Shown here piece by piece: positions 8,772 through 16,062 of a stretch of 64,000 bases of DNA. Made by a program: the position numbers and the translations under genes. Where the stretch lies: assembly GCF_042660705.1 (NCBI RefSeq), contig NZ_JBHSUQ010000001.1; one strand, written 5' to 3'. Source of the stretch: Undibacterium_A arcticum. Lineage in GTDB: Bacteria; Pseudomonadota; Gammaproteobacteria; Burkholderiales; Burkholderiaceae_D. How positions within the stretch are numbered: position 1 is the first letter of the stretch; each line of letters begins with the position of its first letter. Below the pieces are notes generated by a model. That model made no database searches, had not been told where the DNA came from, and worked only from the letters and a program-made list of their open reading frames with translations.

Positions 8772-9686
8772 ATGGACCTGTTTCACGCGATGAAGGTCTT
8801 CGTCAAGGTGGCTGACGCCGGCAGCCTGTCCGGCGCGGCGCGCGCGCTGGCGCTGTCCAATCCGTCGGTGACGCGCCTGTTGGCCGAGCTGGAAAGCCAC
8901 GTCGGCGCGCGGTTGTTCAATCGCAGCACGCGCCGCCTCAGCCTGACCGAAGCCGGCGCCGCCTATCTGGAGCGTTGCCGCCAGGTGCTGCTCGATATCG
9001 ACGATGCGGCCCTGGCCGCCGGACGCGGCGCCGCCGAGCCGAGCGGCACGCTGCGCATCAATGCGCCGGTGTCGTTTGCGGTCAATCATCTGGGACCGGT
9101 GCTGGCGCAGTACGCGGCGCGCTACCCGCAAGTCCATCTGGACGTGACGCTGTCGGACCGGGTGGTCGATCTGGTCGATGAAGGTTACGACCTGGCGATC
9201 CGGATCGGCCGCATCCGCGATTCCAGCCTGGTGGCGCGCCAGATCGCACCGCTGCGCATGCTGTTGTGCGCCGCGCCGTCATACCTGGCCAGTCACGGCA
9301 CGCCGGCCACGCCGCGCGATCTGGCGCAGCATGTCTGCCTGCATTACAGCTACTGGTCGACCCGCGACGAATGGCAGTTCGCGCGCGACGGCAAGACGCA
9401 CGCGGTGCGCATCAGGGGCAGCCTGCAGGCGAACAATGGCGACCTGCTGCGGGCGGCGGCGCTGGCCGGCATGGGCATCATCCTGCAGCCATCCTTCATC
9501 ATCGGTGACGATGTGCGGCGCGGCACGCTGATACCGTTATTGCCGGACTACCAAGCGGCAGCCGGTGCGATCCATGCGGTGTATCCGAGCCGGCGCTATC
9601 TGTCGGCCAAGGTCAGGACGTTCGTTGATTTTCTGGTCGAGCGGTTTGGTGCGGTACCGGAGTGGGATGCGGGGTTGGTGGGTTAG
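8772..9686 (+). CDS. LysR family transcriptional regulator
   Basis: This encodes 304 residues with the N-terminal winged helix-turn-helix (MDLFHAMKVFVKVADAGSLSGAARALALSNPSVTRLLAELE) followed by a periplasmic-binding-like effector domain, in the CrgA/DmlR subgroup judging from the GTLRINAPVSF start of that domain. It lies divergent to the DoxX-ygiD pair with a 170-bp shared promoter region, so control of that pair is the natural inference. The AAAGGAG ribosome site sits just before the ATG. The inducer is unknown. Confidence 0.85.
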   Translation: MDLFHAMKVFVKVADAGSLSGAARALALSNPSVTRLLAELESHVGARLFNRSTRRLSLTEAGAAYLERCRQVLLDIDDAALAAGRGAAEPSGTLRINAPVSFAVNHLGPVLAQYAARYPQVHLDVTLSDRVVDLVDEGYDLAIRIGRIRDSSLVARQIAPLRMLLCAAPSYLASHGTPATPRDLAQHVCLHYSYWSTRDEWQFARDGKTHAVRIRGSLQANNGDLLRAAALAGMGIILQPSFIIGDDVRRGTLIPLLPDYQAAAGAIHAVYPSRRYLSAKVRTFVDFLVERFGAVPEWDAGLVG

Positions 9687-9794
9687 CCGGGGCGCGGACT
9701 GTCGTTGTGCGATTCGGTGCGGTATGAGCCAGCCGTGTTACTTGAAAGACCGGGTCATCATTGCGAGGGGATCGAAGATAGTGTCAGGCGCTTG

Positions 9795-9854
9795 GCCCGA
9801 CGCCTGAATTAAGCCGAGCCGCGAAGCGGCTTCGGCTTGAATGAATTGTTAGGC
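9795..9854 (-). other. attC recombination site of an integron gene cassette
   Basis: On the minus strand the site opens with core GCCTAAC, continues through an imperfect palindrome (AATTCATTCAAGCCGA ... TCGGCTTAATTCAGGC around a GCTTCGCGGC tip) and closes with GTCGGGC, one base off the GTTRRRY consensus. Length is 60 bp, typical for attC. Its orientation matches the minus-strand gene that ends one base away, as expected of a cassette. Confidence 0.8.
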
Positions 9855-9855
9855 C

Positions 9856-10188
9856 CTAGAGCCCGCCATTTTGGACCGTTGACCCAACGACGCTTGGATC
9901 CCGCATGCAGGCTTGCTGCGACCTGCGGCGGTCTGCCGTTTGCTGTAGCAGCAAGCACATGCGCCCTTTGAAAATGCGTTTGGCCTTGCACTCACCTTTG
10001 GCCCGGATCAGACGCTGGGCGCGATCAGCGCAACCCATGACCCCAGGGTGCAGCGAGTCATCGGTCTCATACCGACCCATACAAGCATCGTAGGCCCAGT
10101 GCACTGCCAGGCCTTCGATCTCACATGGCGTTGCAGCCTGAGCGGCGTTGGTGATGACAAGGACTGCAAGAGCCAGAGCAAGTTTCAT
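9856..10188 (-). CDS. Cassette-borne small secreted protein
   Basis: This 110-residue protein has a signal peptide (MKLALALAVLVITNAAQAA, cleavage after AQA) and six Cys in the mature part (C near residues 22, 36, 53, 67, 78 and 94), suggesting a disulfide-bonded periplasmic protein. No domain was recognised. The ATG comes three bases after a GTTAGGC core site (10192-10198 complement), and the stop lies at the edge of an attC site, so the gene fills a cassette of about 400 bp with no promoter of its own. Confidence 0.65.
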   Translation of the reverse strand: MKLALALAVLVITNAAQAATPCEIEGLAVHWAYDACMGRYETDDSLHPGVMGCADRAQRLIRAKGECKAKRIFKGRMCLLLQQTADRRRSQQACMRDPSVVGSTVQNGGL

Positions 10189-10191
10189 AGG

Positions 10192-10258
10192 GCCTAACGT
10201 GATTTAGTTATCAAAACCGGAATATAACCGGCACCCAAGTTTCCGGCAATGAAATCCA
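10192..10258 (-). other. attI-like recombination core, copy 1
   Basis: On the minus strand, GATAACTAAATCAC leads into GTTAGGC right before the cassette gene. The upstream ~60 bases match those ahead of the gene at 10794-11135 (copy 2, 11143-11210) and do not fold like attC. The AAC...GTT arrangement resembles the simple site of attI. No integrase gene is in the window. Confidence 0.45.
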
Positions 10259-10385
10259 AACGAGCTGCGGTCCCGCGCGGTTGCCGTCATGGGAATTTAT
10301 ACTGGCCAAAAACACAGTTTAACCATCAGAGCATGCCGCCAAAAACCCGGGTGCCTGAAACGGTCGCGCCGCATGCGATCTGGTC

Positions 10386-10615
10386 GGGGGTGGCCCGACA
10401 GCCACTCACTTTCTTTGCTTCGTCAAAGAAAGTAAGCAAAGAAAGACGACCGCGCAGACTTGCCCCTGCGGGGTTCCCGTTTGCGCGCCGCAAAAAATGG
10501 GAAATGTCCGAAACTCGCTACGCTCAGACAACGGACATTTCTGATCCATTTTCTGCAGCGCGCAAACGGCTGCGTCTCAAGCGGAAAGGCGTAGCGCGAC
10601 CACCGCAGAAATAAC
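10386..10615. repeat. Dispersed intergenic repeat, copy 1
   Basis: About 230 bp beginning GGTGGCCCGACAGCCACTCA. It contains a CTTTCTTTGCTTCG/CAAAGAAAG stem and the inverted pair GTTTGCGCGCCGCAAAAAAT and ATTTTCTGCAGCGCGCAAAC. A close copy lies at 35146-35355 and a partial one near 11228-11290. Open frames across it look spurious. Confidence 0.7.
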
Positions 10616-10689
10616 CCGTGTCGGCAATTTGTAATGTAAGCAGGAGGGGGCTGTCACTAGCAATTGAGGGAAGACCATCAAAATACTCG

Positions 10690-10725
10690 GTCATTCCAGC
10701 GAACGCTGGAATCCAGTGGCGTTCG
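10690..10725. repeat. Single unit of the CCAGCGAACGCTGG repeat
   Basis: The unit has a 14-base palindrome, CCAGCGAACGCTGG with flanks, followed by CAGTGGCGTTCG as in the copies at 7105 and 35073. It lies between the dispersed repeat and the gene at 10794. Confidence 0.65.
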
Positions 10726-10793
10726 TTGTGCGTTTACGGCGGCGTCTCAAGCGGAAAGGCGAGACGCGACGCGACTGCGGCTGGCAGGAAGGC

Positions 10794-11135
10794 TTAGATT
10801 CCAAGGGCTCGCAGTCGCGATAGCCACCACTGTGCGCGCAAGCTGGTAAGTGCAGTTGTCAGCGTCGGATTTGCCAGTTCATGCACCGCTTCGCGCGTTA
10901 GAGCGTCCGGCACGCGGATGTCTTCGCGACATTCGATGGCGTTGGCCCACGATTCAACTTCCGGAGAGTTGAGTTCCCCGGCGAGAAATCTATTGAGCAC
11001 GCCAGCAATGTGGGTCGACTTCAGTTCCGCCAGCGTTTCGTCGCACTCCCATTCGAACTCGCTCAAGTGAGCAAGTGCAATTGGTAGCGCAACGCGCAGG
11101 TCGATGAGGGATTTGAGCGCTAGTACACGATCCAT
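10794..11135 (-). CDS. Hypothetical protein, possible second cassette gene
   Basis: This 113-residue, mostly helical, Glu/Leu-rich soluble protein has no signal peptide and no recognised domain. Visible features are an N-terminal LIDLRVALPIALAHLSEFEW helix and a C-terminal LRAQWWLSRLRALGI. A GTTAGGT core (11143-11149 complement) and an attI-like sequence precede it, as for the cassette gene downstream. TCCTCC between core and ATG is not a ribosome site. No attC follows its stop, so if it came as a cassette the far end has been lost. Confidence 0.55.
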   Translation of the reverse strand: MDRVLALKSLIDLRVALPIALAHLSEFEWECDETLAELKSTHIAGVLNRFLAGELNSPEVESWANAIECREDIRVPDALTREAVHELANPTLTTALTSLRAQWWLSRLRALGI

Positions 11136-11142
11136 CGGAGGA

Positions 11143-11210
11143 ACCTAACGTGATTTGGTTGTCAACCTGGGCCAATAACCGGGACTTGGCTCGCCGGCAG
11201 TGGGTTGCGA
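11143..11210 (-). other. attI-like recombination core, copy 2
   Basis: Minus-strand TTGACAACCAAATCAC leads into GTTAGGT. It aligns over about 60 bases with copy 1, including a CACTGCCGG versus CATTGCCGG start and a shared CCGGTTAT. The TTGACA inside could double as a -35 element. Confidence 0.4.
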
Positions 11211-11320
11211 ATTTGCCGTCGTCCTGGCTGGAATGGGCCGGCTGCCGCTTACTCTCTTTGCGTGGGCTAAGGAAGTAAGCGGAGCAGGCCAGCCTTGCAG
11301 GCTTGCGCCAGTGTGAACGC

Positions 11321-11833
11321 CTATTTGGGCGCCTTATCACCATCGCCCCGATGACCATGGTGCCGCCCGTGCATCATCCGGAAATTGTCGTTGAATACCT
11401 TCTTCTGCTCCGGGCTCAGCACTGCATAAAAGGTCTTCATCGCAGCCAGGCGCTGGCTCATGCGGGCTTCGCCTTCCTTCATCATCGCCAGCATTTTTTC
11501 CATCCGCTCCGGCGCCGACATTTTTTCCATGTCGGCGCGGCTCGGGCGCTGTGGCATGGCGGCCGGCGGCGCCATGCTGGCGACGTAGGTCTTCCAGGCC
11601 GGTTCCTGGGCCGCGCTCAGTTTCAGCTTGTCGTGCATTTCGGCCTGGTGCTTGGCCATGCGTTCTTTCATTTTTTCGGCGAATTTGCCTTGGTCGGCGC
11701 CGTCGTGCATGGCCATGCGGTCGTGACTCCATGCCATGCCATCGTCGTTGTCGGCGTGCGCGACGATCGCGCCGGCGCTCAGGCCCAGTACCGTCAGACC
11801 GACCAGTAGGCGTTTGCTGAATTTGTTCATCAT
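11321..11833 (-). CDS. Spy/CpxP-type (LTXXQ) periplasmic protein
   Basis: This 170-residue protein has a signal peptide (MMNKFSKRLLVGLTVLGLSA to VAHA) and a helical, Met/Lys/Glu-rich mature part. LSAAQEPAWKTYVASM and VLSPEQKKVFNDNFRM match the LTxxQ repeats of Spy and CpxP, periplasmic chaperones that bind unfolded proteins. The His-rich C-terminus (HGRHHGHRGDGDK) may bind metal. It faces an OmpR/EnvZ-type pair across a 450-bp gap, like CpxP beside CpxRA, which suggests it is a target or feedback partner. The start at 11833 was chosen over the longer frame because of the signal peptide. Confidence 0.8.
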   Translation of the reverse strand: MMNKFSKRLLVGLTVLGLSAGAIVAHADNDDGMAWSHDRMAMHDGADQGKFAEKMKERMAKHQAEMHDKLKLSAAQEPAWKTYVASMAPPAAMPQRPSRADMEKMSAPERMEKMLAMMKEGEARMSQRLAAMKTFYAVLSPEQKKVFNDNFRMMHGRHHGHRGDGDKAPK

Positions 11834-12038
11834 CGTTTCCTTTGCATTAATTAAAAGCGGTGTTGCGGCATGTATCGATAGATGTGCCGGCACGGTTCCA
11901 ATGGTGTGGCGCTGTTGTAACGGACAAGTGTCGGGTGCGCCGAGATTTGTATCGCCGTGTTTCCCGCGTAGCCAGACGTAACACGAAGATACAATTCGGC
12001 AGCCAGGCGTGACATCGGCTGCGGCCGGGGCCACTATA

Positions 12039-12274
12039 ATCCTAGAAACGGCAATTGACCGCTTGTTAGCTTCGATCAGTTTATGAATTGATTGAAATTT
12101 CATGGTTAAACCGTTCACCGTTCGGGTGAGAGCGCTACAGGCACGATTGCACTCTTTCCCGGCTCTCTGGCGTCGTTGCTTCTCCTTGCAGAATGCAGTC
12201 TGCAGCGTCGTCGCGCCTAGCCAGAAAGCCGGAAAAGCGCACACTCGTACCTGTCCAACTGCCGTTTCTAGGAT
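12039..12274. mobile_element. MITE-like segment with 15-bp perfect inverted ends
   Basis: ATCCTAGAAACGGCA at 12039-12053 is repeated in perfect inverted form at 12260-12274, with partial matching for about five bases further inward. The 206 bases between have no convincing gene. The right end lies ten bases before the response-regulator ATG, which lacks a clear Shine-Dalgarno. Confidence 0.45.
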
Positions 12275-12284
12275 CATCAAGCCC

Positions 12285-13052
12285 ATGGAACCGATTTCAC
12301 ACATTTTGATTGTCGATGACGACCGCGAGATCCGTTCGTTGCTGGCCGATTATCTGGACGCCAACGGCTACCGCACGCAGACCGCGGCCGACGGCGCTGC
12401 AATGTGGAAGGCGCTGGACGAGGCGCGCTTCGATCTGATCGTGCTGGACCTGAACCTGCCCGGCGACGACGGCCTGACCTTGTGCCGCAACCTGCGCGCG
12501 CGCTCGCATCATGCGGCGACGAATCTGAGTGCCAATGCCAGCGCGGACCTGCCGATCATCATGCTGACCGCGCGCAACGAGCCGCTCGATCGCATCATCG
12601 GCCTGGAAATGGGCGCCGACGATTATTTGCCGAAGCCGTTTGAGCCGCGCGAGTTGCTGGCGCGAATACGCAGCGTGCTGCGGCGCAGCCATGCGCTGCC
12701 ATCGAATCAGATCGACGCTGCGGCGCAGCGACTGCATTTTGCCGGCTGGACGCTGGATTTGACCGCGCGCCATCTGATCAATCCGGACGGCACGGTGATC
12801 ATGCTGTCGGGCGCCGAATTCCGGCTGCTGAAAGTATTTCTCGAACATCCGAACCGGGTGCTGAACCGCGACCAGTTGCTGAACTTGACGCAGGGGCGCG
12901 AAGCCGATCCGTTCGACCGTTCGATCGATATCCAGATCAGCCGGCTGCGCCAAAAGCTGGGTGAAGATGCGCGCTCGCCGCAGATCATCAAGACCGTGCG
13001 CAACGGCGGCTATGTGCTGGCGACCCAGGTGACGATGGAAGCGGTTAAATGA
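12285..13052 (+). CDS. OmpR-family response regulator
   Basis: This is a 255-residue two-domain regulator. The receiver domain has DDD near residue 10, the phospho-acceptor Asp near 54 (LIVLDLNLPG), and the conserved K in YLPKPFEPRELL. The C-terminal winged helix (SGAEFRLLKVFLEHPNRVLN ... RSIDIQISRLRQKL) binds DNA. The stretch HHAATNLSANASADLP lengthens the receiver by about 14 residues. The sensor gene starts inside its stop codon (ATGA), so the two are translated together. The likely target is the facing Spy-like gene. Confidence 0.9.
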   Translation: MEPISHILIVDDDREIRSLLADYLDANGYRTQTAADGAAMWKALDEARFDLIVLDLNLPGDDGLTLCRNLRARSHHAATNLSANASADLPIIMLTARNEPLDRIIGLEMGADDYLPKPFEPRELLARIRSVLRRSHALPSNQIDAAAQRLHFAGWTLDLTARHLINPDGTVIMLSGAEFRLLKVFLEHPNRVLNRDQLLNLTQGREADPFDRSIDIQISRLRQKLGEDARSPQIIKTVRNGGYVLATQVTMEAVK

Positions 13053-14434
13053 TGACCTTCTTGCGCTCGATGGCCGGGCGTGTCTTTCTGATCCTGCTGG
13101 TCGGCATCGTGGTGTCGGCCACGCTGACCCTGTGGCTGGCGTTCGGCGAGCGGCAGCGCACCATTAGCCAGTTCCGCGACCTGCATGCGGTCGAGCGCGC
13201 CGAAGAGCTGATCGTCGCGCTCGACGCGATGCCGGCGACCGGACGCCAGCCGTTCCTGAACATCGCCAAGCGTTTCGGGCTGCGGCTGCAGATGGTGAGC
13301 GCACCGCAACCGGAAGCCGCCGCGCCGTCGCGTTTCGCGCTGGCGCTGGGCGAACGGATGGGCAAGGATTACCGTATCGTGTCGCTGGCCGGTGCGGTCG
13401 ATTGTCCGCCCCCACCCGGGCGCAAACCGCCCGATGGCGAGTTCGGCGCCGGCAATTCGATGCGCCCGGCCTGTCAGGCGATCGGCATTACGCTGCGCGA
13501 CGGCAGCCTGATGCAGATGACCGTGCTGCCGCCGCGCGGTCCGCCACCGATGCCGATGCTGCGCCCGGATTTCCTGTCTTACTTCGTGCTGTTCCTGGCC
13601 AGCATCGGTTTTCTGGCCTTCATTGTGACGCGCATGACGATGCAGCCATTGAAGCAGTTGGTGCAGGCGGCCGACGATCTGGGGCGCGACATCAACCGGC
13701 CGCCGCTGCCCGAGCACGGCGCCAGCGAGATCCGGCGCGCCACGGTCGCATTCAACGCGATGCAGGCGCGGATTCGTCAGCACATCGGCCAACGCACCCA
13801 GATGCTGGCTGCGATCACGCACGATCTGCAGACGCCGCTGACGCGTTTGCGGCTGCGGCTGGAGAAAGTATCGAATGAAGAACTGCGCGACAAGCTGGTC
13901 GGCGACCTGTCGGCCATGCAGCAGATGGTGCGCGAAGGACTCGATCTGGCGCGCAGCATGGACAGCGCAGAGCCGATGCAGCCGCTCGATCTCGATTCCC
14001 TGCTCGACAGCGTGTGTAGCGATGCCTGCGACGCCGGCCAGAACGTGAAGCTGGACGGCAAGTCGGCGCTGTCGGTGCTGGCGCGTCCGACCGCATTGCG
14101 CAGATGCCTGACCAACCTGATCGACAACGCGGTCAAATACGGCTACCACGCGCATATCACCGTGCAGCGCAGCCAGGGTAGCCGCGCCGGCGCTCGCATC
14201 CGGATCCGCGATGGCGGCCCCGGCATCGCGGCCGACCAGCTGGCCAAGGTATTCGAGCCGTTCTACCGGATCGAGACGTCGCGTTCGCGCGACACCGGCG
14301 GCACCGGCCTCGGCCTGACCATTGCGCGCAATATCGTCGAGCAGCATGGCGGCAGTCTGACGTTGGCGAACCATCCAGACGGCGGGTTGGAAGTCACCTT
14401 GACTCTGCCGCAAAACCCGCGCACGGAGCGCTGA
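13049..14434 (+). CDS. EnvZ-type sensor histidine kinase
   Basis: This 461-residue inner-membrane kinase has TM1 (about 10-30), a periplasmic domain of about 140 residues with Pro-rich loops (PPPPGRKPP), TM2 (about 175-195), HAMP, a dimerisation H-box AAITHDLQTPLTRLRLR (phospho-His near 258), an N-box LIDNAVKYG, and G-boxes DGGPGI and GGTGLGLTIA. All ATP-binding motifs are intact. With the overlapping regulator it forms an envelope-stress or porin-type two-component system. The signal is unknown; the Spy-like neighbour suggests periplasmic protein damage or metal. Confidence 0.9.
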   Translation: MMTFLRSMAGRVFLILLVGIVVSATLTLWLAFGERQRTISQFRDLHAVERAEELIVALDAMPATGRQPFLNIAKRFGLRLQMVSAPQPEAAAPSRFALALGERMGKDYRIVSLAGAVDCPPPPGRKPPDGEFGAGNSMRPACQAIGITLRDGSLMQMTVLPPRGPPPMPMLRPDFLSYFVLFLASIGFLAFIVTRMTMQPLKQLVQAADDLGRDINRPPLPEHGASEIRRATVAFNAMQARIRQHIGQRTQMLAAITHDLQTPLTRLRLRLEKVSNEELRDKLVGDLSAMQQMVREGLDLARSMDSAEPMQPLDLDSLLDSVCSDACDAGQNVKLDGKSALSVLARPTALRRCLTNLIDNAVKYGYHAHITVQRSQGSRAGARIRIRDGGPGIAADQLAKVFEPFYRIETSRSRDTGGTGLGLTIARNIVEQHGGSLTLANHPDGGLEVTLTLPQNPRTER

Positions 14435-14487
14435 GCGCAGCGCTGCGTCCTGCCTACTGAGGTGCGGCGCGAGCAGGACGGTTGACC

Positions 14488-15696
14488 TCAGGTCGCGCTG
14501 TTCGCCGTGCTCTGGCGGGCGTCGGGCGCAGGTGCCGGTTTCGGTGCCGATTTCGGCGCCACGATCGGCGTCACGTTATGCACCACCACGCCGACATTCG
14601 GCGCCACCGGGTTTAGCCAGGCTGCCTGTTCGACGGCGCGAGTGGCGTCGCCATAACCCTGGTCCCAGCGCCATTCGATCGAGCCGCGCGAAAAATTGAT
14701 GTCCTTCGATGCCATATTCCAGTCGCGTCCCGCATACGGCAGCCGCACGATATGCACCGTGGTGTCGCAGCCGACGGCCGACATTTCGCGCACGGCCGCC
14801 GCGTTCCGCGCTTCCGGCGGCAGCGCGTCATACAGTGCGCGCACATTGCGGCGCAGGTTGTGGATCCGCATGTAGTCGTCGATATGGCTCTTCGACCGCG
14901 ACGCGTACATCACGTCCTTCTGCCGGGTTTGCACCTGGTCCAGCGTCTGCGGTTCGGGTCCGGTCGCGCTCCATAGGTCGACCATGAAGCACAGTCGGTT
15001 GGCGCGCGGTTCTTCGTCGAGCACGATTTCCAGCGGCGTGTTCGAAAACAGCCCGCCGTCCCAGTACAGCTGGCCGTCGATCCGCACCGGTGGAAATCCC
15101 GGCGGCAGCGCGCCGCTCGCCATCACGTGCTTCAGGTCGAGCGCCTGAGTTTTGGAATCGAAATACGCCAGCGCACCACTGGTGACCTGCACCGCGCTGA
15201 CCGTCAGCCGCATCGCTTCCGCGCTCGACAGGTGCTTGAAATCGACCAGCCGGGTCAGCGTGTTGGCCAGTTCGGTAGTCTCGTAGAAGCTGGCCTTTTC
15301 CGCGTCGATCGGGATCGCGCTGCCGAACAGGCTGAACCGGCGCGGCGTGAAGAAGCCCTTGACGCCGCGCAGCATGGCATCCATGGTCGTCATCCAGACG
15401 TTGAACTGGCGCGTCATGTCGGGCACCTTGCGCAGGTCGATCAGGTCGTCGGTCGCGACCTCGTCCCAGAATTCCTTCAGCCGCGCAACCCGTTGCGACG
15501 GCTGATTGCCGGCAATGATTGCGGCATTGATCGCGCCGATCGAGGTCCCGACCACCCAGTCCGGCGCCAAGCCATGTTCCTGCAGCGCCTGATACACGCC
15601 GGCCTGGTACGCACCGAGCGCACCGCCGCCTTGCAGCACCAGCGCGACGTGATTATTGCCCTTGCTGATTTGTTTGACTTGTTCGGAGTGGTCCAT
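14488..15696 (-). CDS. Patatin-like phospholipase (DUF3734)
   Basis: This 402-residue protein has the patatin fold signatures: the glycine-rich oxyanion loop GGGALGAYQAG, the nucleophile elbow GTSIGA (Ser near 50) and the catalytic DGG in YWDGGLFSNTPLE (Asp near 214), forming a Ser-Asp dyad that hydrolyses lipid acyl esters. The C-terminal half fits DUF3734, seen in proteins linked to polyhydroxybutyrate or phospholipid metabolism. No signal peptide is seen, so it is probably cytoplasmic. The Pro/Ala-rich tail is disordered. It converges on the kinase gene 54 bases away. Confidence 0.85.
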   Translation of the reverse strand: MDHSEQVKQISKGNNHVALVLQGGGALGAYQAGVYQALQEHGLAPDWVVGTSIGAINAAIIAGNQPSQRVARLKEFWDEVATDDLIDLRKVPDMTRQFNVWMTTMDAMLRGVKGFFTPRRFSLFGSAIPIDAEKASFYETTELANTLTRLVDFKHLSSAEAMRLTVSAVQVTSGALAYFDSKTQALDLKHVMASGALPPGFPPVRIDGQLYWDGGLFSNTPLEIVLDEEPRANRLCFMVDLWSATGPEPQTLDQVQTRQKDVMYASRSKSHIDDYMRIHNLRRNVRALYDALPPEARNAAAVREMSAVGCDTTVHIVRLPYAGRDWNMASKDINFSRGSIEWRWDQGYGDATRAVEQAAWLNPVAPNVGVVVHNVTPIVAPKSAPKPAPAPDARQSTANSAT

Positions 15697-16062
15697 GTGC
15701 CATGAATAGAGTGAGGAAAATGCCGGTAACGCCGATATACTCGATATGGACCCGGGCGTTGCCGCTTGGTTCCATTACGGAAGATACCGATACTCTACAT
15801 GAACTGACAATATTGCGCGCTGGCCGCGGCGTCGCCGGCGGGCTGCCGGACTGGCGGCATCGAAGCGCCGTCGCAGAAAAATTCTGTCGGGACGCCGCCC
15901 CGGCCTGCGCTACTCGGGCCGAACCGCCTGCCCGCGCCTCCGGCCGAATATGTTACTGCTGTTTGCAACATCGGGTCGACTACGGCGGCCAACGGCGCGG
16001 CCCATCCGCGCAGGCGTAAAATGGCGGCTTGCTGTTTCCGCCCTGACAACCATGTTACCGCC
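15697..16062. other. Intergenic between divergent genes
   Basis: 366 bases between the patatin gene and the radical-SAM gene. GC-rich, with no repeat, hairpin terminator or convincing gene. The two promoters must lie here. A weak in-frame extension of the radical-SAM gene back to 16021 is possible. Confidence 0.4.

Noticed and set aside
12102..12284. N-terminal extension of the response regulator by 61 codons
   Set aside because: The extension lies inside the MITE-like segment and has no receiver-domain character; the receiver starts at HILIVDDD just after the ATG at 12285.
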